A DNA stretch of 64,000 bases. Origin: Okeania hirsuta (GTDB taxonomy: Bacteria > Cyanobacteriota > Cyanobacteriia > Cyanobacteriales > Microcoleaceae). The notes beneath the pieces are model-generated. The model was given only the letters and a program-made list of their open reading frames with translations. It ran no database searches and was not told the DNA's origin. Each line of letters opens with the position of its first letter. Position 1 is the first letter of the stretch. The stretch spans positions 1-64,000 of the forward strand of contig NZ_RCBY01000003.1 of assembly GCF_003838195.1 (NCBI RefSeq), read 5' to 3'. Of this stretch, positions 1 to 10,148 are shown one piece after another. The position numbers and the translations under genes are program-made.

Positions 1-61
1 GTACCATTGGTGGCCGAAAATTCAGGTTTAATTACTCCGATGCTACCGGATTTGATATTAT

Positions 62-760
62 ATGTTTTTAATAAGTAGCGATCGACTTCAAGTTAGTAAT
101 ACTCACCAATGGAGAGCTACAAAAACAGAAGCTAAAATTGAAGTTCAACAGAATTTTCTTATAGATTATTTACCATGGATAATGGAAAAGCTGAATAAAT
201 TTGAGGTCGTACATATACCATTAGTCTCCAATTTACCTCTGGAAGCAAGCAGAGAAAAACGAATATTGTCAGCACAATCAATTCAATCTTTGTTGTGCAT
301 TCCTATGGTTTCTGGAGATGAATTAATTGGTTTAGTCGGTAGTGAATATATTCATGCTTTGATAGATAATTTGTTTTGTTCTTACGGGGACAGAGAAAGT
401 CAAATTAAACCTATAATTCATGTAGAAGCGATCGCTCTTAATTTAGAAACTGCAATTCCTTGTGGTTTGTTAATTAATGAATTGGTGACTAATTCACTTA
501 AACACGCTTTCCCTAATAATAAATCTGGAGAAATATGTATTGAATTATATCAAGATCAACAAGAAAAAGTTTATTTTACAATAAAAGATAATGGTATTGG
601 TATTCCTCCTGGTTTTGATTGGCAAAATAGTTCTTCTTTAGGGTTAAAATTAGTACAAATTATTTCTAAACAATTGAAAGCTGAAATTAATTTTGATAGT
701 TGTAAGGGTACAGTAGTTAATTTAAGATTTTATCCTCTCAACTATAAATCCAGATTTTAA
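62..760 (+). pseudogene. decayed GAF-histidine kinase (HisKA_2/HWE-like), no phospho-acceptor region
   Basis: The translation begins inside a GAF sensor domain (residues about 8-93; motif QSIQSLLCIPMVSG). It jumps at about residue 94 straight into the HATPase_c domain of a cyanobacterial histidine kinase: N-box LLINELVTNSLKHAFP, G1 box DNGIGIPPG, G2 box SLGLKLVQ. The DHp helix that should carry the phospho-acceptor histidine is absent, so the protein could not autophosphorylate in the usual way. The frame upstream of the ATG has stops at 29-31 and 53-55, so the rest of the GAF domain and anything before it is missing. This looks like an in-frame internal deletion plus a 5' truncation. A residual ATP-binding module is possible but unlikely to signal alone. 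Confidence 0.7.
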
Positions 761-764
761 ATTA

Positions 765-912
765 CAGCGCTTTTCATTTCATTTCAATAAACCACAGTAG
801 GGGCGTTTTGCTCCGCAACATATAAAGTGGCAGCTCTACGTTAGTAAATGGCCAAAAAGCCCCTACAGGATTTTGGTTATGACGATGTAGTTTATCTATC
901 TGAAAAGCGCTG
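765..912. mobile_element. MITE, family A copy 1
   Basis: A 148-bp non-coding element bounded by the inverted repeats CAGCGCTTTTCA and GAAAAGCGCTG, flanked by TA on both sides (763-764 and 913-914), as expected for Tc1/mariner-IS630 type insertion. Internal words (ACCACAGTAG, CCCTACA, GATGT.GTTTATC) recur in the copy at 4307-4407. No coding capacity. The 913-1127 stretch after it holds only AT-rich, CTTCTTT-rich sequence. Confidence 0.75.
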
Positions 913-1127
913 TAAGGGAAATGGAAAACCTTCACTAACTATCTTTGAGGAACTCCTATCCTTTCTCAAGTCATATCATGTCTGAGGGCAATCGTTTGTG
1001 TAAACCCAAGGGTGAATATCTACAGGAAATTTCAGTTTTTTTTCTTGCTCAATAAATAGCTTTCCTCCCTCTTCCCTCTTCCTTCTTTATTCTTTATTCT
1101 TCCTTCTTTATTCTTTCTTCTGCTATA

Positions 1128-1424
1128 TTATAAATTTTCCGCTCTTTCCAGCAAGGTTTGACTCACAGCTAAATCTACCATTAGTTTTAATTTACGTTTT
1201 TCCTGTTCTGCTAAAAGCAATTTCTGCTCTTTTTTCTGATTCTGAATATCAAGATTATGACCAATAGCCACTGGAATACTACCAATTAAAAAATTTATTG
1301 GTAAGCTCCCAAAATTTCCATCTCTAATTAAACCAGTAAAACTACTAATCATTATAAAGCTAAACCAACCAAGAGAAATAATATGTTTTCTTGGACGAAA
1401 TTTTGATGTAGAATTATTAGACAT
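1128..1424 (-). CDS. small two-helix membrane protein, unknown function
   Basis: Not recognised. A 98-residue protein with two hydrophobic stretches (about residues 18-34 and 41-56), followed by a charged, coiled-coil-like tail rich in Q/E/K/L (about 60-98). The start at 1424 (MSNNST) is preferred to the in-frame ATG five codons earlier because a GGAG/GGGA purine run lies just upstream of it. Topology would put a cytoplasmic helical tail after a membrane hairpin. It stands alone, transcribed in the same direction as the downstream-lying alkane genes but 370 bp beyond them. It could be a real orphan or a fragment of a larger membrane protein. Confidence 0.4.
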   Translation of the reverse strand: MSNNSTSKFRPRKHIISLGWFSFIMISSFTGLIRDGNFGSLPINFLIGSIPVAIGHNLDIQNQKKEQKLLLAEQEKRKLKLMVDLAVSQTLLERAENL

Positions 1425-1456
1425 ATCTTCCCACTCCAAACATTGGATAAACTTAT

Positions 1457-1642
1457 CTAGGTTCTTCTAGTTAGATCCTTCATGCCATCAGGAAATTCCG
1501 GAAATATAGTAGTGATCGCTCCAGTGAAAATTTGGCGTTGTATTAATTCGGGATTAATTATAGTATTGGAGAGAGGAAGTAAAACTAAAAAAGGGCGTTT
1601 TTGATTATGGGTATGATAAGAATAGATCGCTGAAAGCTATAA
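1457..1642 (-). pseudogene. orphan C-terminal protein fragment, unknown
   Basis: An open frame of about 60 codons without a start. It has protein-like composition (words KRPFLVLLPLSN and TGAITTIFPEFPDGMKD) and ends in TAG at 1457, with an in-frame stop closing it near 1643. It looks like the tail of a degraded gene. The family was not recognised. Confidence 0.25.
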
Positions 1643-1797
1643 ACTTAATTCAAAATCTAGAAAAATTATACATTCATTTAGCAACGCCCTTCATTTAATT
1701 GTTCACAAAACATCAATTATCCATGTTCTTTTACTTTTGAACTAGAAGAAAATCAAATGTTCCTAAATTAATAAATTAAATATTTCTTCTGCATTCT

Positions 1798-2817
1798 TCA
1801 AAGCATTAGAGGGCTAAATCCATGTTTGACAGATAACTGACCAATTAGTTCCATTTTTTCTACAGTAATTAAATTACGCCCCCAAGAAAAATTAGTATAT
1901 AACTTTTCAAACTCCAATAGCATTGACTCTGCAAAACAGGCAAACAACTGACGACCAGGCACATCCATATTGACAATATTCATAATTTTCCAGTCAATAT
2001 CAAGAGAGTGTTCTACTATTCCACCATTAAGAACATAGATTCCTTCTTGCTGAACTTTAGTCGCCATGTTTTTTGGATAACCACCGTCAATTAATAAACA
2101 AGGTTTCTTCAAAACATTTGGATCAATTGCTACACCCTTTGGCATACTAGCTACCCAAACTATAATATCCGCCAGAGGCAAAGCTGCATTTAATTCTAAA
2201 ATTTTACCTCGTCCTAATTCCGCTTGTAGATTTTTTAGCCGCTCTTGCTCGCGAGCTATCAATAATAATTCTGCCACTTCTATTTGAGTATTCAACCAAC
2301 GACAGACTCCACTACCAATATCACCAGTTGCCCCGCATACTGCAACTGTTGCTTTTGACAATTCGATTCCTAACTTTTGGGCAGCTTGTTCTACTTGCTT
2401 ACAGATAATATAGGCTGTATGAGTATTACCAGTAGTAAAACGTTTAAATTCTAATGTAATATTGCGGATTTGCTGAAACTTTTGCAAATTAAAATTCTCA
2501 AAAATAATTGATGAGAAACCCCCTAAAGCAGTTATATCAATACCATGCTTCTGAGCATGAGCCATAGCATTCATTATTTTGCGAGTTGCTGCTTTGATTC
2601 GGCGAGCTGCTAGCATTTCCGGTAGAAAACAAGATTCTACATACTTGCCTTCAATTTTTTGACCTGTGATACTTGTTACTTTAATTGTATCGACTATTTG
2701 AGGCGGAGCGCTACACCAGAAATCAAGACCTTGATCTGCATATTCTGGATACCCTAGATCCCTTGCTACTGATTGGGCGTGTTCTAAGCTAGTTAGATGA
2801 CCAATTAGACCAAACAT
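1798..2817 (-). CDS. aar: long-chain acyl-[acyl-carrier-protein] reductase (AAR)
   Basis: Reduces fatty acyl-ACP with NADPH to a fatty aldehyde, the first step of cyanobacterial alkane synthesis. At 339 residues it has the family length and begins with the typical [14 protein letters not shown]. The nucleotide-binding loop [10 protein letters not shown] lies at residues 161-170. The acylation-site cysteine falls at C294 in [11 protein letters not shown], matching the position known for the Synechococcus elongatus enzyme. Its partner oxygenase gene ado lies 171 bp upstream on the same strand, the normal ado-aar order, so co-transcription is likely although ado may also be transcribed alone. 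No disrupted motif was seen. Confidence 0.97.
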   Translation of the reverse strand: MFGLIGHLTSLEHAQSVARDLGYPEYADQGLDFWCSAPPQIVDTIKVTSITGQKIEGKYVESCFLPEMLAARRIKAATRKIMNAMAHAQKHGIDITALGGFSSIIFENFNLQKFQQIRNITLEFKRFTTGNTHTAYIICKQVEQAAQKLGIELSKATVAVCGATGDIGSGVCRWLNTQIEVAELLLIAREQERLKNLQAELGRGKILELNAALPLADIIVWVASMPKGVAIDPNVLKKPCLLIDGGYPKNMATKVQQEGIYVLNGGIVEHSLDIDWKIMNIVNMDVPGRQLFACFAESMLLEFEKLYTNFSWGRNLITVEKMELIGQLSVKHGFSPLML

Positions 2818-2988
2818 TAAATTGTAAGTATTATTAGTAAGTTAGTTATTGTTGATGGTGTGTGGAAATCAGAGAGAAATTGGTATATGGCAGTTGGCAA
2901 CTATATATTTTCACTATGAAAAAGTTTTTTGTTAAATGCTACGCCATTACTCATTGCTCGTCCTAATTTCCATTTTGATTGAAATTAA

Positions 2989-3711
2989 CTATACGGCAGC
3001 TAGACCATAAGCTGACATACGCATGATTTCTCCAGTTTTAAAGCCAATATTGTCCAAAGCTTCGCCATAAGCAATCATAAAGTCTTCAACCAAAGCATCT
3101 TTTTCCATTCCCAGGGTCTTCGCATCTTTTTCCACCTGGTTCAACATTTTCCATACTACGGGTAAGTTTTGGCGGTTTGCTTTCTGTAGTTCAGCTTTGG
3201 AGTCTTGAAAATGCTCTTTTAGCCATACTTCGCCAAAGTTGAGGTGGGTATATTCATCTTTGACTACACCTTCAGTAATTTTCCGAGCAAAGGGGTCGGC
3301 AACTGGTATATAGATATTGTAGGCTGCGATCGCAAAGCATTCAATAATTAGAGATTGAATTAGCAAACAAGTAACTAAATTACCTGTTTTTGCTGCTTCT
3401 TGGAAGTTTGTATGTAGTGGCTCAAAAAAACTTTTGGCAAATTCCATATCTGGTGTCACCTTCAGATTTCGGCCACAAGCTTGAAAGCCTTTTTTGTGAC
3501 GATTTTCCATTTTGGAGAGGTTCTTGAGTTCCTCTTCGTGGTCTGGTAGCATTTCAACCAGACTTATATAATTTTCGTATGCCTCTTGCTCTCCTTCAAT
3601 GACAATTGCATTGATTCGGCTGTAGGCATCTTTGTAAGTGAAACTTACAAATATTGTTTTGTCAGTTTCACTTTGAGAATCTATGGTAGAAATTGCTTCA
3701 AGCTTTGTCAT
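2989..3711 (-). CDS. ado: aldehyde-deformylating oxygenase (ADO)
   Basis: A ferritin-like di-iron enzyme that converts fatty aldehyde plus O2 to an alkane (one carbon shorter) and formate, using the product of AAR. At 240 residues it is slightly longer than the usual 231 because of its N-terminus. The expected metal ligands are present with family spacing: E39 (VIEGEQEA), E69 and H72 ([10 protein letters not shown]), E124 (LIIECFAI), E153 and H156 ([11 protein letters not shown]). It lies directly upstream of aar. The start is supported by the family N-terminus and an upstream GGAG purine stretch close to the ATG. Alkanes modify thylakoid and cytoplasmic membrane properties in cyanobacteria. 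Confidence 0.97.
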   Translation of the reverse strand: MTKLEAISTIDSQSETDKTIFVSFTYKDAYSRINAIVIEGEQEAYENYISLVEMLPDHEEELKNLSKMENRHKKGFQACGRNLKVTPDMEFAKSFFEPLHTNFQEAAKTGNLVTCLLIQSLIIECFAIAAYNIYIPVADPFARKITEGVVKDEYTHLNFGEVWLKEHFQDSKAELQKANRQNLPVVWKMLNQVEKDAKTLGMEKDALVEDFMIAYGEALDNIGFKTGEIMRMSAYGLAAV

Positions 3712-4304
3712 CAGTTAGTTATCTCCTCATCAAAAAATTGCTTTATCAGGGCAAAGAAAAATATTTGGTTTATCTTAACTTAGCTTATAGTTTACTGTAC
3801 CTACTTTCTAGAATAATTGCCTAGTATAACTGTAATTTATTCGGTGAATTTGGCCTTAATCTTGGTAAGAACCTCCATTTATGTCAATTCTAGTTGAGTT
3901 TTTAGTATAAATACTTACTCAAAATTAAATTATACATTAATCCACTGACCATTTTAACAGAAACAATGAGAAGTCCCGCAAACTTTAGTCAGAGAAAGTT
4001 GTACGAGATAGAGACCAATATTATTATCAAAATACAGGGGAGCGACATCACCTAGTGTATGAACAAGGATTACCTGTGAAAGTTGAAGCATCCCTCGATG
4101 TTGTGCTATGGGCAAGCGGGGAAATATGTCAACCTCATAAGTACAGTGAATATTTACTTGGCTTACCTATTGATATTTTAGATTACACTTTGTTATTTAT
4201 GGCTATTATTTACGTTGACCGCTGTTATATGTTGTCGTATTTTATAATGGCCAATATTTCTTTAATACTATCTTGGTTACAACGGCCCTTGACACTCTGC
4301 GCTC
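3712..4304. other. gene-poor stretch upstream of ado
   Basis: Presumed leader and promoter region of ado, then AT-rich sequence. A 90-codon frame at 4055-4327 has no recognisable domain and runs into the IS end and a MITE. I see no convincing gene here. Confidence 0.4.
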
Positions 4305-4306
4305 TA

Positions 4307-4407
4307 CAGCGGTTTTCATTTGGGTAGACCACAGTAGGAACTTTCGATGGAACGTCCCTACAAAGTTTTGTTTGTGAAGATGTGGTTCATCAATTTGAAA
4401 AGCGCTG
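4307..4407. mobile_element. MITE, family A copy 2, nested in IS605 end
   Basis: A 101-bp element with ends CAGCGGTTTTCA and GAAAAGCGCTG and a TA duplication at 4305-4306/4408-4409. The intact IS605 copy at about 58,090-58,115 lacks it and reads continuously through the equivalent point. This shows directly that the MITE inserted at a TA inside the IS terminus. Confidence 0.8.
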
Positions 4408-4436
4408 TAAAGAGACGCAGATTCTTAAGTAGCCCA

Positions 4437-5715
<1,279 letters not shown>

Positions 5716-5779
5716 TTTTTGTTTTTTTTGCTCATATTTTTATGATCATCAAGATGCCGATAAATGTCAACTTATCAAT

Positions 5780-6170
5780 ATGAAAAATCTTTCAAAAGAA
5801 TATCGTCATAACAACCATTCTGTCGGTTTGGCTCATGTCCATTTAGTCTGGATACCTCAAGGACGCAAAAAGCTTTTAGCGGGTGAAGTTAAAACCAGGT
5901 TAGGCAAAATTTGATGGGAAGTGACCACAGAAAAAGGTTGGTTAATCAAAGGATTAGAAATAGCTCCAGACCATGTTCATGTATTGGTAGAGCATGGCTG
6001 TGATGTGGCAATCCACAAAATAGTCAAAGCTTTAAAAGGCAGGTCTTCTCGATTGTTGCGACAAGAGTCTTCTGAATTATGCAAGCTGCCTAGTTTATGA
6101 ACTCACAGTTATTTTTATTATACTACTGGAAAAGTCAGCACCGCCCTTGATTTTGGAATACATCAACGAC
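5780..6170 (+). pseudogene. tnpA (IS200-like Y1 transposase) relic, copy A
   Basis: Matches the intact TnpA at 59440-59847 (HNNHSVGLAHVHLVWIP, then the HUH-type APDHVHVLVEH). It carries an in-frame stop at about 5912 after KTRLGKI, another near 6098, and a frameshift before the catalytic-tyrosine region (ILEYIND equivalent). Non-functional. Confidence 0.75.
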
Positions 6171-6180
6171 CCTCATTAGG

Positions 6181-6225
6181 GCAGGGCTAATTCATTGTCG
6201 CCAGAGAAAAATATTGAGGAGTACA
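6181..6225. repeat. 45-bp inverted repeat, left arm
   Basis: A perfect inverted copy of 7657-7701. The two arms enclose the ISAs1-like relic. The arm sits exactly at the end of the IS605 copy A. Confidence 0.85.
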
Positions 6226-6398
6226 AGTTTGGCCATGTTATCAAGTATTTCATGGTTTTTTCCCGAAATTATCACTCTTAAACAGAAAAAATTGTTACGG
6301 AGTCAGTCGCGATCGCAAACAACCAGGAGGAGTACAAGTTTGGCCATGTTATCAAGTATTTCATGGTTTTTTCCCGAAATTATCACTCTTAAACGGCT
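6218..6398. repeat. direct repeat of about 69 bp, two copies 111 bp apart
   Basis: The stretch starting GGAGTACAAGTTTGG and ending TCACTCTTAAAC occurs at 6218-6286 and again from 6329. The second copy runs directly into an IS5-type terminus (GGCTTTGTTGCATGAAAG at about 6395). A frame runs through both copies but looks accidental. Confidence 0.6.
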
Positions 6399-6512
6399 TT
6401 GTTGCATGAAAGTAGCGATCACAAACACCAGAACGATTGAAATGGAAAACTAGCTCAGAGCAAGGGTCTTGTCTGAACCCATTTCAATTCGAGGGCGACT
6501 TCAGTTCTGGAT

Positions 6513-7597
6513 TTACAACAGCAGAAAAATCTGCTCCAAATCGTGAGCAATGGTACGAATAGCAGTAGTGAGGGAAGAATAGCCATGAAGGCGACAGATA
6601 GCGATCGCCAACTGACGAATCACAGAAAAATTAGCTGCAGCTTGAGAGTGCCGAATTAGACTCTTGTCCTCTCCAAACACTACATCTTTAACCCAATGTA
6701 GTCGATTCTCAATTCCCCAATGTCCCTGAATTCCTACTGCAAATTCTGCAGCACTCAACTCTAGACTACTAATGTAGTAAGCTGTTTGATCATAATCAAC
6801 ACCTGCTCGTTTACCCTGACGCTCTACTTTAATCAAAGACTTAATTCCCTCCCACTCAGAGCTAATTCCCAACAGATGATTAAACACAGATACTGTTCTA
6901 CAAACCAAAGGATTTCTGCATTTGTCTTCTGATATATCAATACTACTTGGTTGTGTTTGTTTAGTCGTTAGTTGTACCTGTTGGTACAATTTTTTTTGAT
7001 TACCTTTGAGTGCTACCCTTGTAATGATTGTCACTGTCAATGATTAACTTGACTGTTTTTTTTGACCATGTAAGGCATCACAAGTAAAAACCACTCCTTT
7101 GAGGTTTAAGCTAGTCAATATGCTTTGGACAACAGCAATTTCACTACTTTCTTGATTGTGAAATTGCTCTACAGGTACAGGTACTCCTTGACAATTACTG
7201 AACACAGAAACAACATTGACAAAGTTTTGGTAAGAACTATTACAATCACTCACAGTAGACCTAATACTCTTACCATCTACTGCTAACCATTCGGCCTCTT
7301 GAATTGTGATTTGCTGTTTAGCCCATTGATTGAATACTTGAGCCAACTGAGCAAAATCAATTCTGGTCATCATTCGCCGAAATGTAGACTTCTGGAGTGA
7401 AAACTCAAAGGTGATAGCTCTAGTTGTTGGTGTAAGGCCAGGTGATGACGACGAGCAAAATCTTCTAGGGCACAATAGGAGAAACAACCGCTCATTGTAC
7501 CCATAATTACTAACAGTAATACTAACCATAATGGATAACGTCTCCCTCTGGCAGCTCGAAAATCTGGTAACTGGGCCAAGATTTGTAACAAGTTCAT
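6513..7597 (-). pseudogene. ISAs1-family transposase, frameshifted
   Basis: Reading right to left: the N-terminus with LLQILAQLPDFRAARGRRYP and a hydrophobic stretch, then RRMMTRIDFAQLAQVFNQW, AVDGKSIRSTVSD, VKGNQKKLYQQ-like sequence, and C-terminal VGIQGHWGIENRLHWVKDV and ANFSVIRQLAIAICR. These are ISAs1-type (DDE_Tnp_1-associated) transposase motifs. The frame changes at about 7420 and twice near 7040, one of them in a run of eight A residues. At least three indels are needed to restore the protein, so it is inactive. Confidence 0.8.
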
Positions 7598-7656
7598 TTC
7601 TATCTAAGCCCTAAATAGAGAATATTTGGCTTCACTCAATACTTGACACCAATCAT

Positions 7657-7701
7657 TGTACTCCTCAATATTTTTCTCTGGCGACAATGAATTAGCCCTG
7701 C
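7657..7701. repeat. 45-bp inverted repeat, right arm
   Basis: The reverse complement of 6181-6225, identical over 45 bases. Confidence 0.85.
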
Positions 7702-7730
7702 CTGATTAAGGGGGGTTAGGGGGGATCTAA

Positions 7731-7760
7731 AACTGTATCTCACCAATTTGAGAAACGCTA
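7731..7760 (-). repeat. fragment of a MITE family B end
   Basis: The reverse complement reads TAGCGTTTCTCAAATT.GTGAGATAC, matching the left end of the element at 33508-33608. Only one end is present. Confidence 0.5.
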
Positions 7761-7909
7761 TATACCAATTTAATGTGAAGTTGCACAGAATAAACTTAAG
7801 CAAGGCAATGTTTTTATAAGCTCTAGTTATATGCAGCTTCATCAAAATTTGGTATCAGATAATTTTAGTAGAGTAAGAGAATATTTGCCCACTCAATGTT
7901 TGCTTTCTT

Positions 7910-8209
7910 CTAATCTTCGTCTTGGAATTCAGTTGCTATTTTATCGAGTCTTTCATTAGTATCTTTAGTCATTTTTAGTAAACCGATACTGACAATTTGT
8001 GAAGCAAGTCCGCCTGCTGTTGTGGCTGTTCCTTCAGAAGTTTTTCCTGATAGTAAAAGTCCCGCACCTGTTACGCTGATAATGGCACTAATTACAGTTA
8101 AAGTTAGAGCAATATTAAAGCTTAATTTTGCTTGACGCAGGCGTTCTTTAATTACGAGTTGTTCCATTGTGGTAGGGGTAGGGTTTTGATTATTATTAAA
8201 TGTAGTCAT
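7910..8209 (-). CDS. TRADD-N-associated-type two-TM membrane protein (CyanoTRADDas_TM-like)
   Basis: A 99-residue protein with an N-terminal polar segment, a charged pre-membrane helix (VIKERLRQAKLSF), two hydrophobic segments (about residues 31-53 and 61-80) and a polar tail ending TKDTNERLDKIATE. This pattern matches the cyanobacterial TRADD-N-associated membrane domain described from bacterial death-type conflict systems; the assignment is from memory of the family. The start at 8209 is chosen over an upstream ATG because AAGGA precedes it at good spacing and the family begins about there. It is divergent from, and 224 bp away from, the HTH-AAA gene at 8434. It may tether or gate a membrane response of the neighbouring ATPases. 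Confidence 0.6.
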   Translation of the reverse strand: MTTFNNNQNPTPTTMEQLVIKERLRQAKLSFNIALTLTVISAIISVTGAGLLLSGKTSEGTATTAGGLASQIVSIGLLKMTKDTNERLDKIATEFQDED

Positions 8210-8433
8210 CTTTGAAATTCCTTTATTACTTTGTTGTCTCCTATATTGACATTTGATAATGAGACTAACAATGGGAAAAGGTAAGGAAATAATTGATGTA
8301 TAAAATATGGTAAATTTATGCAGTTTCACAAAAATGTATGGAAAAGTATGGAAAAGTATGGATTTATGTGTTTTGGATAGTAAATAAATTTATATGATAG
8401 TTTTGGTAAAAAGTCTAGATTTCTAAACTATCC

Positions 8434-10029
8434 ATGAACTTAAAAGTTGAATTTACTTGGGATATAGCAGAAAAACTTGCAGATAAAGCTGTATTTGAAA
8501 AGACAGGAAAATACCTCAGTGATGTTGAAAAAATAATTATTAAAGGTGCTTGGGATAATTATACTTACGAGAAAATGGCAAAATCTTGTAATTATGCTCC
8601 AAATACTTTGAGTAAGGATTATGGCAAAAAGTTATGGGATAAACTTTCAGAAGCATTAGGAGAGGAGGTGTCTAAGAAAAATTTTAGAGAGGCTTTGAAG
8701 CGGAAATGGGATGAACAAGAATTATCAACAATACAAAACAATTTTTCAGTTAATATTCCTATACCGAAAAAAGAAACAGAAGTAGAAAAGACTATTTATA
8801 TAGAACGACAACCCATTAGCTCTATTAGAGTCGCACCAGAATATCTGGAAAAAGTTAAATCGGCTGTTAAGAGTAATAATTTTCCTAGTCAAAAAAATCT
8901 AGCTATTGAGTTAGGTATTGCTCTTTCAACTGTCTCTAATTTCCTTAATTGTAGACCTGTATATTTCTTACATTTTACCGAAATATGTGAGAAATTAGGT
9001 CTTGATTGGCAAGCGATAGCTCAAACACCAGAAAGGGAAAGAAAAATAGAAAATGCCATTTATATTGAACGACCACCTATTGAATCTATTTGTTATGAAA
9101 CTTTATTACAACCAGGTTCTTTAATCAGAATTAAAGCTCCTAAACAAATGGGAAAAACTTTTCTCACTAATAGAATTTTAGAACAAGGGAAAAAACATAA
9201 CTACCAAGCGGCATCTATTAACTTATTAGATGCTGATACTACTGATTTTCAAGATTTAGATAAATTTTTGCGCTGGTTTTGTCGTGGTTTAGGTCGTGAA
9301 TTAAATGTGCCAAAAGAAATTTTAAATGAATCTTGGGATGAGGAAGATAGTAGTAAGGTTAATTGTAAGATTTATTTTGAAGAATGCTTATTGCCAAAAG
9401 TAACAGAAGCATTGGTTTTATGTATAGATAATATAGACTTGATTTTTCCACATCCAATTGCTGAGGATTTTTTGGGATTATTACGTTCTTGGCATGAGAC
9501 AGCAAAACGAAAAAATCTCTGGAAAAAGTTACGCTTAGTAGTAGTTCATTCCACAGAAGTTTATATTACTTTAGATATTAATCAATCTCCTTTTAATGTG
9601 GGCGAACCTATTGAGTTACCAGAGTTTAATTTGGAGCAAGTAAGGAAACTTACTGAAAATTATCAATTAAATTGGCAGGCTGAAAAAGTGAAGCAGTTAA
9701 CTGACGTTATGGGAGGGCATCCTTTTTTATTAGACCGGGCTTTGTCTTATTTAGCAATTCGTCAGAATTTAACCTTGTCGGAATTACTAGAAAAAGCACC
9801 AACTAATGAGGGAATTTATCGCAGTCATCTGCAAGAATTATTATCAATTTTAGAAACTAATCCCGAACTAAAAGCAGCTTTTCATAAAGTTGTTATGGCA
9901 ACAGAATGTGTAAATTTAGAGTCCATGTTGACTTATAAATTGTATAGTTTAGGATTAGTAAAATTAGTGGGTAATAATGTTATTCCTAGATGTGAATTAT
10001 ATCGGCAATATTTTTATGAACGCTTATAA
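8434..10029 (+). CDS. HTH (VMAP-type) - AAA_35-like ATPase
   Basis: A 531-residue cytoplasmic protein. Residues 1-95 form a helical domain (YLSDVEKIIIKGAW, YEKMAKSCNYAPNTLSKDYG) resembling the N-terminal HTH of vWA-MoxR-associated proteins. A second HTH-like segment (NLAIELGIALSTVSNFLN) lies at about 150-190. From about 215 comes an AAA_35-like STAND ATPase with a Walker A variant KQMGKTF near residue 238, Walker B LVLCIDNID at about 328-336, and a GGHPFLLDRAL winged-helix lead-in. No effector domain is visible, so it is probably a sensor or adaptor. It lies 119 bp upstream of the AAA-WD40 gene on the same strand. HTH-AAA proteins of this kind occur in NTP-dependent conflict systems; the role here is inferred. 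Confidence 0.7.
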   Translation: MNLKVEFTWDIAEKLADKAVFEKTGKYLSDVEKIIIKGAWDNYTYEKMAKSCNYAPNTLSKDYGKKLWDKLSEALGEEVSKKNFREALKRKWDEQELSTIQNNFSVNIPIPKKETEVEKTIYIERQPISSIRVAPEYLEKVKSAVKSNNFPSQKNLAIELGIALSTVSNFLNCRPVYFLHFTEICEKLGLDWQAIAQTPERERKIENAIYIERPPIESICYETLLQPGSLIRIKAPKQMGKTFLTNRILEQGKKHNYQAASINLLDADTTDFQDLDKFLRWFCRGLGRELNVPKEILNESWDEEDSSKVNCKIYFEECLLPKVTEALVLCIDNIDLIFPHPIAEDFLGLLRSWHETAKRKNLWKKLRLVVVHSTEVYITLDINQSPFNVGEPIELPEFNLEQVRKLTENYQLNWQAEKVKQLTDVMGGHPFLLDRALSYLAIRQNLTLSELLEKAPTNEGIYRSHLQELLSILETNPELKAAFHKVVMATECVNLESMLTYKLYSLGLVKLVGNNVIPRCELYRQYFYERL

Positions 10030-10148
10030 TGATATAGGACTATCCATTGAGGGCGCGGAAATTAGTAAATCCTGTTCGGAGGATTTCCACAACGAAAACT
10101 CAATCATAAATTACTTTTGACTTTTGACTTCCGTGAAACGGTCTATCC

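Noticed and set aside
4055-4327. 90-codon frame near IS605 copy A
   Set aside because: No recognisable domain; it crosses the IS end and enters a MITE, so it is more likely chance coding in non-genic DNA.
6214-6453. 79-codon frame over a duplicated segment
   Set aside because: It simply translates a 111-bp-spaced direct repeat and an IS5 end; no protein signature on either strand.
7636-7845. 69-codon minus-strand frame
   Set aside because: Runs through the 45-bp inverted repeat arm and MITE remnant; no family resemblance.
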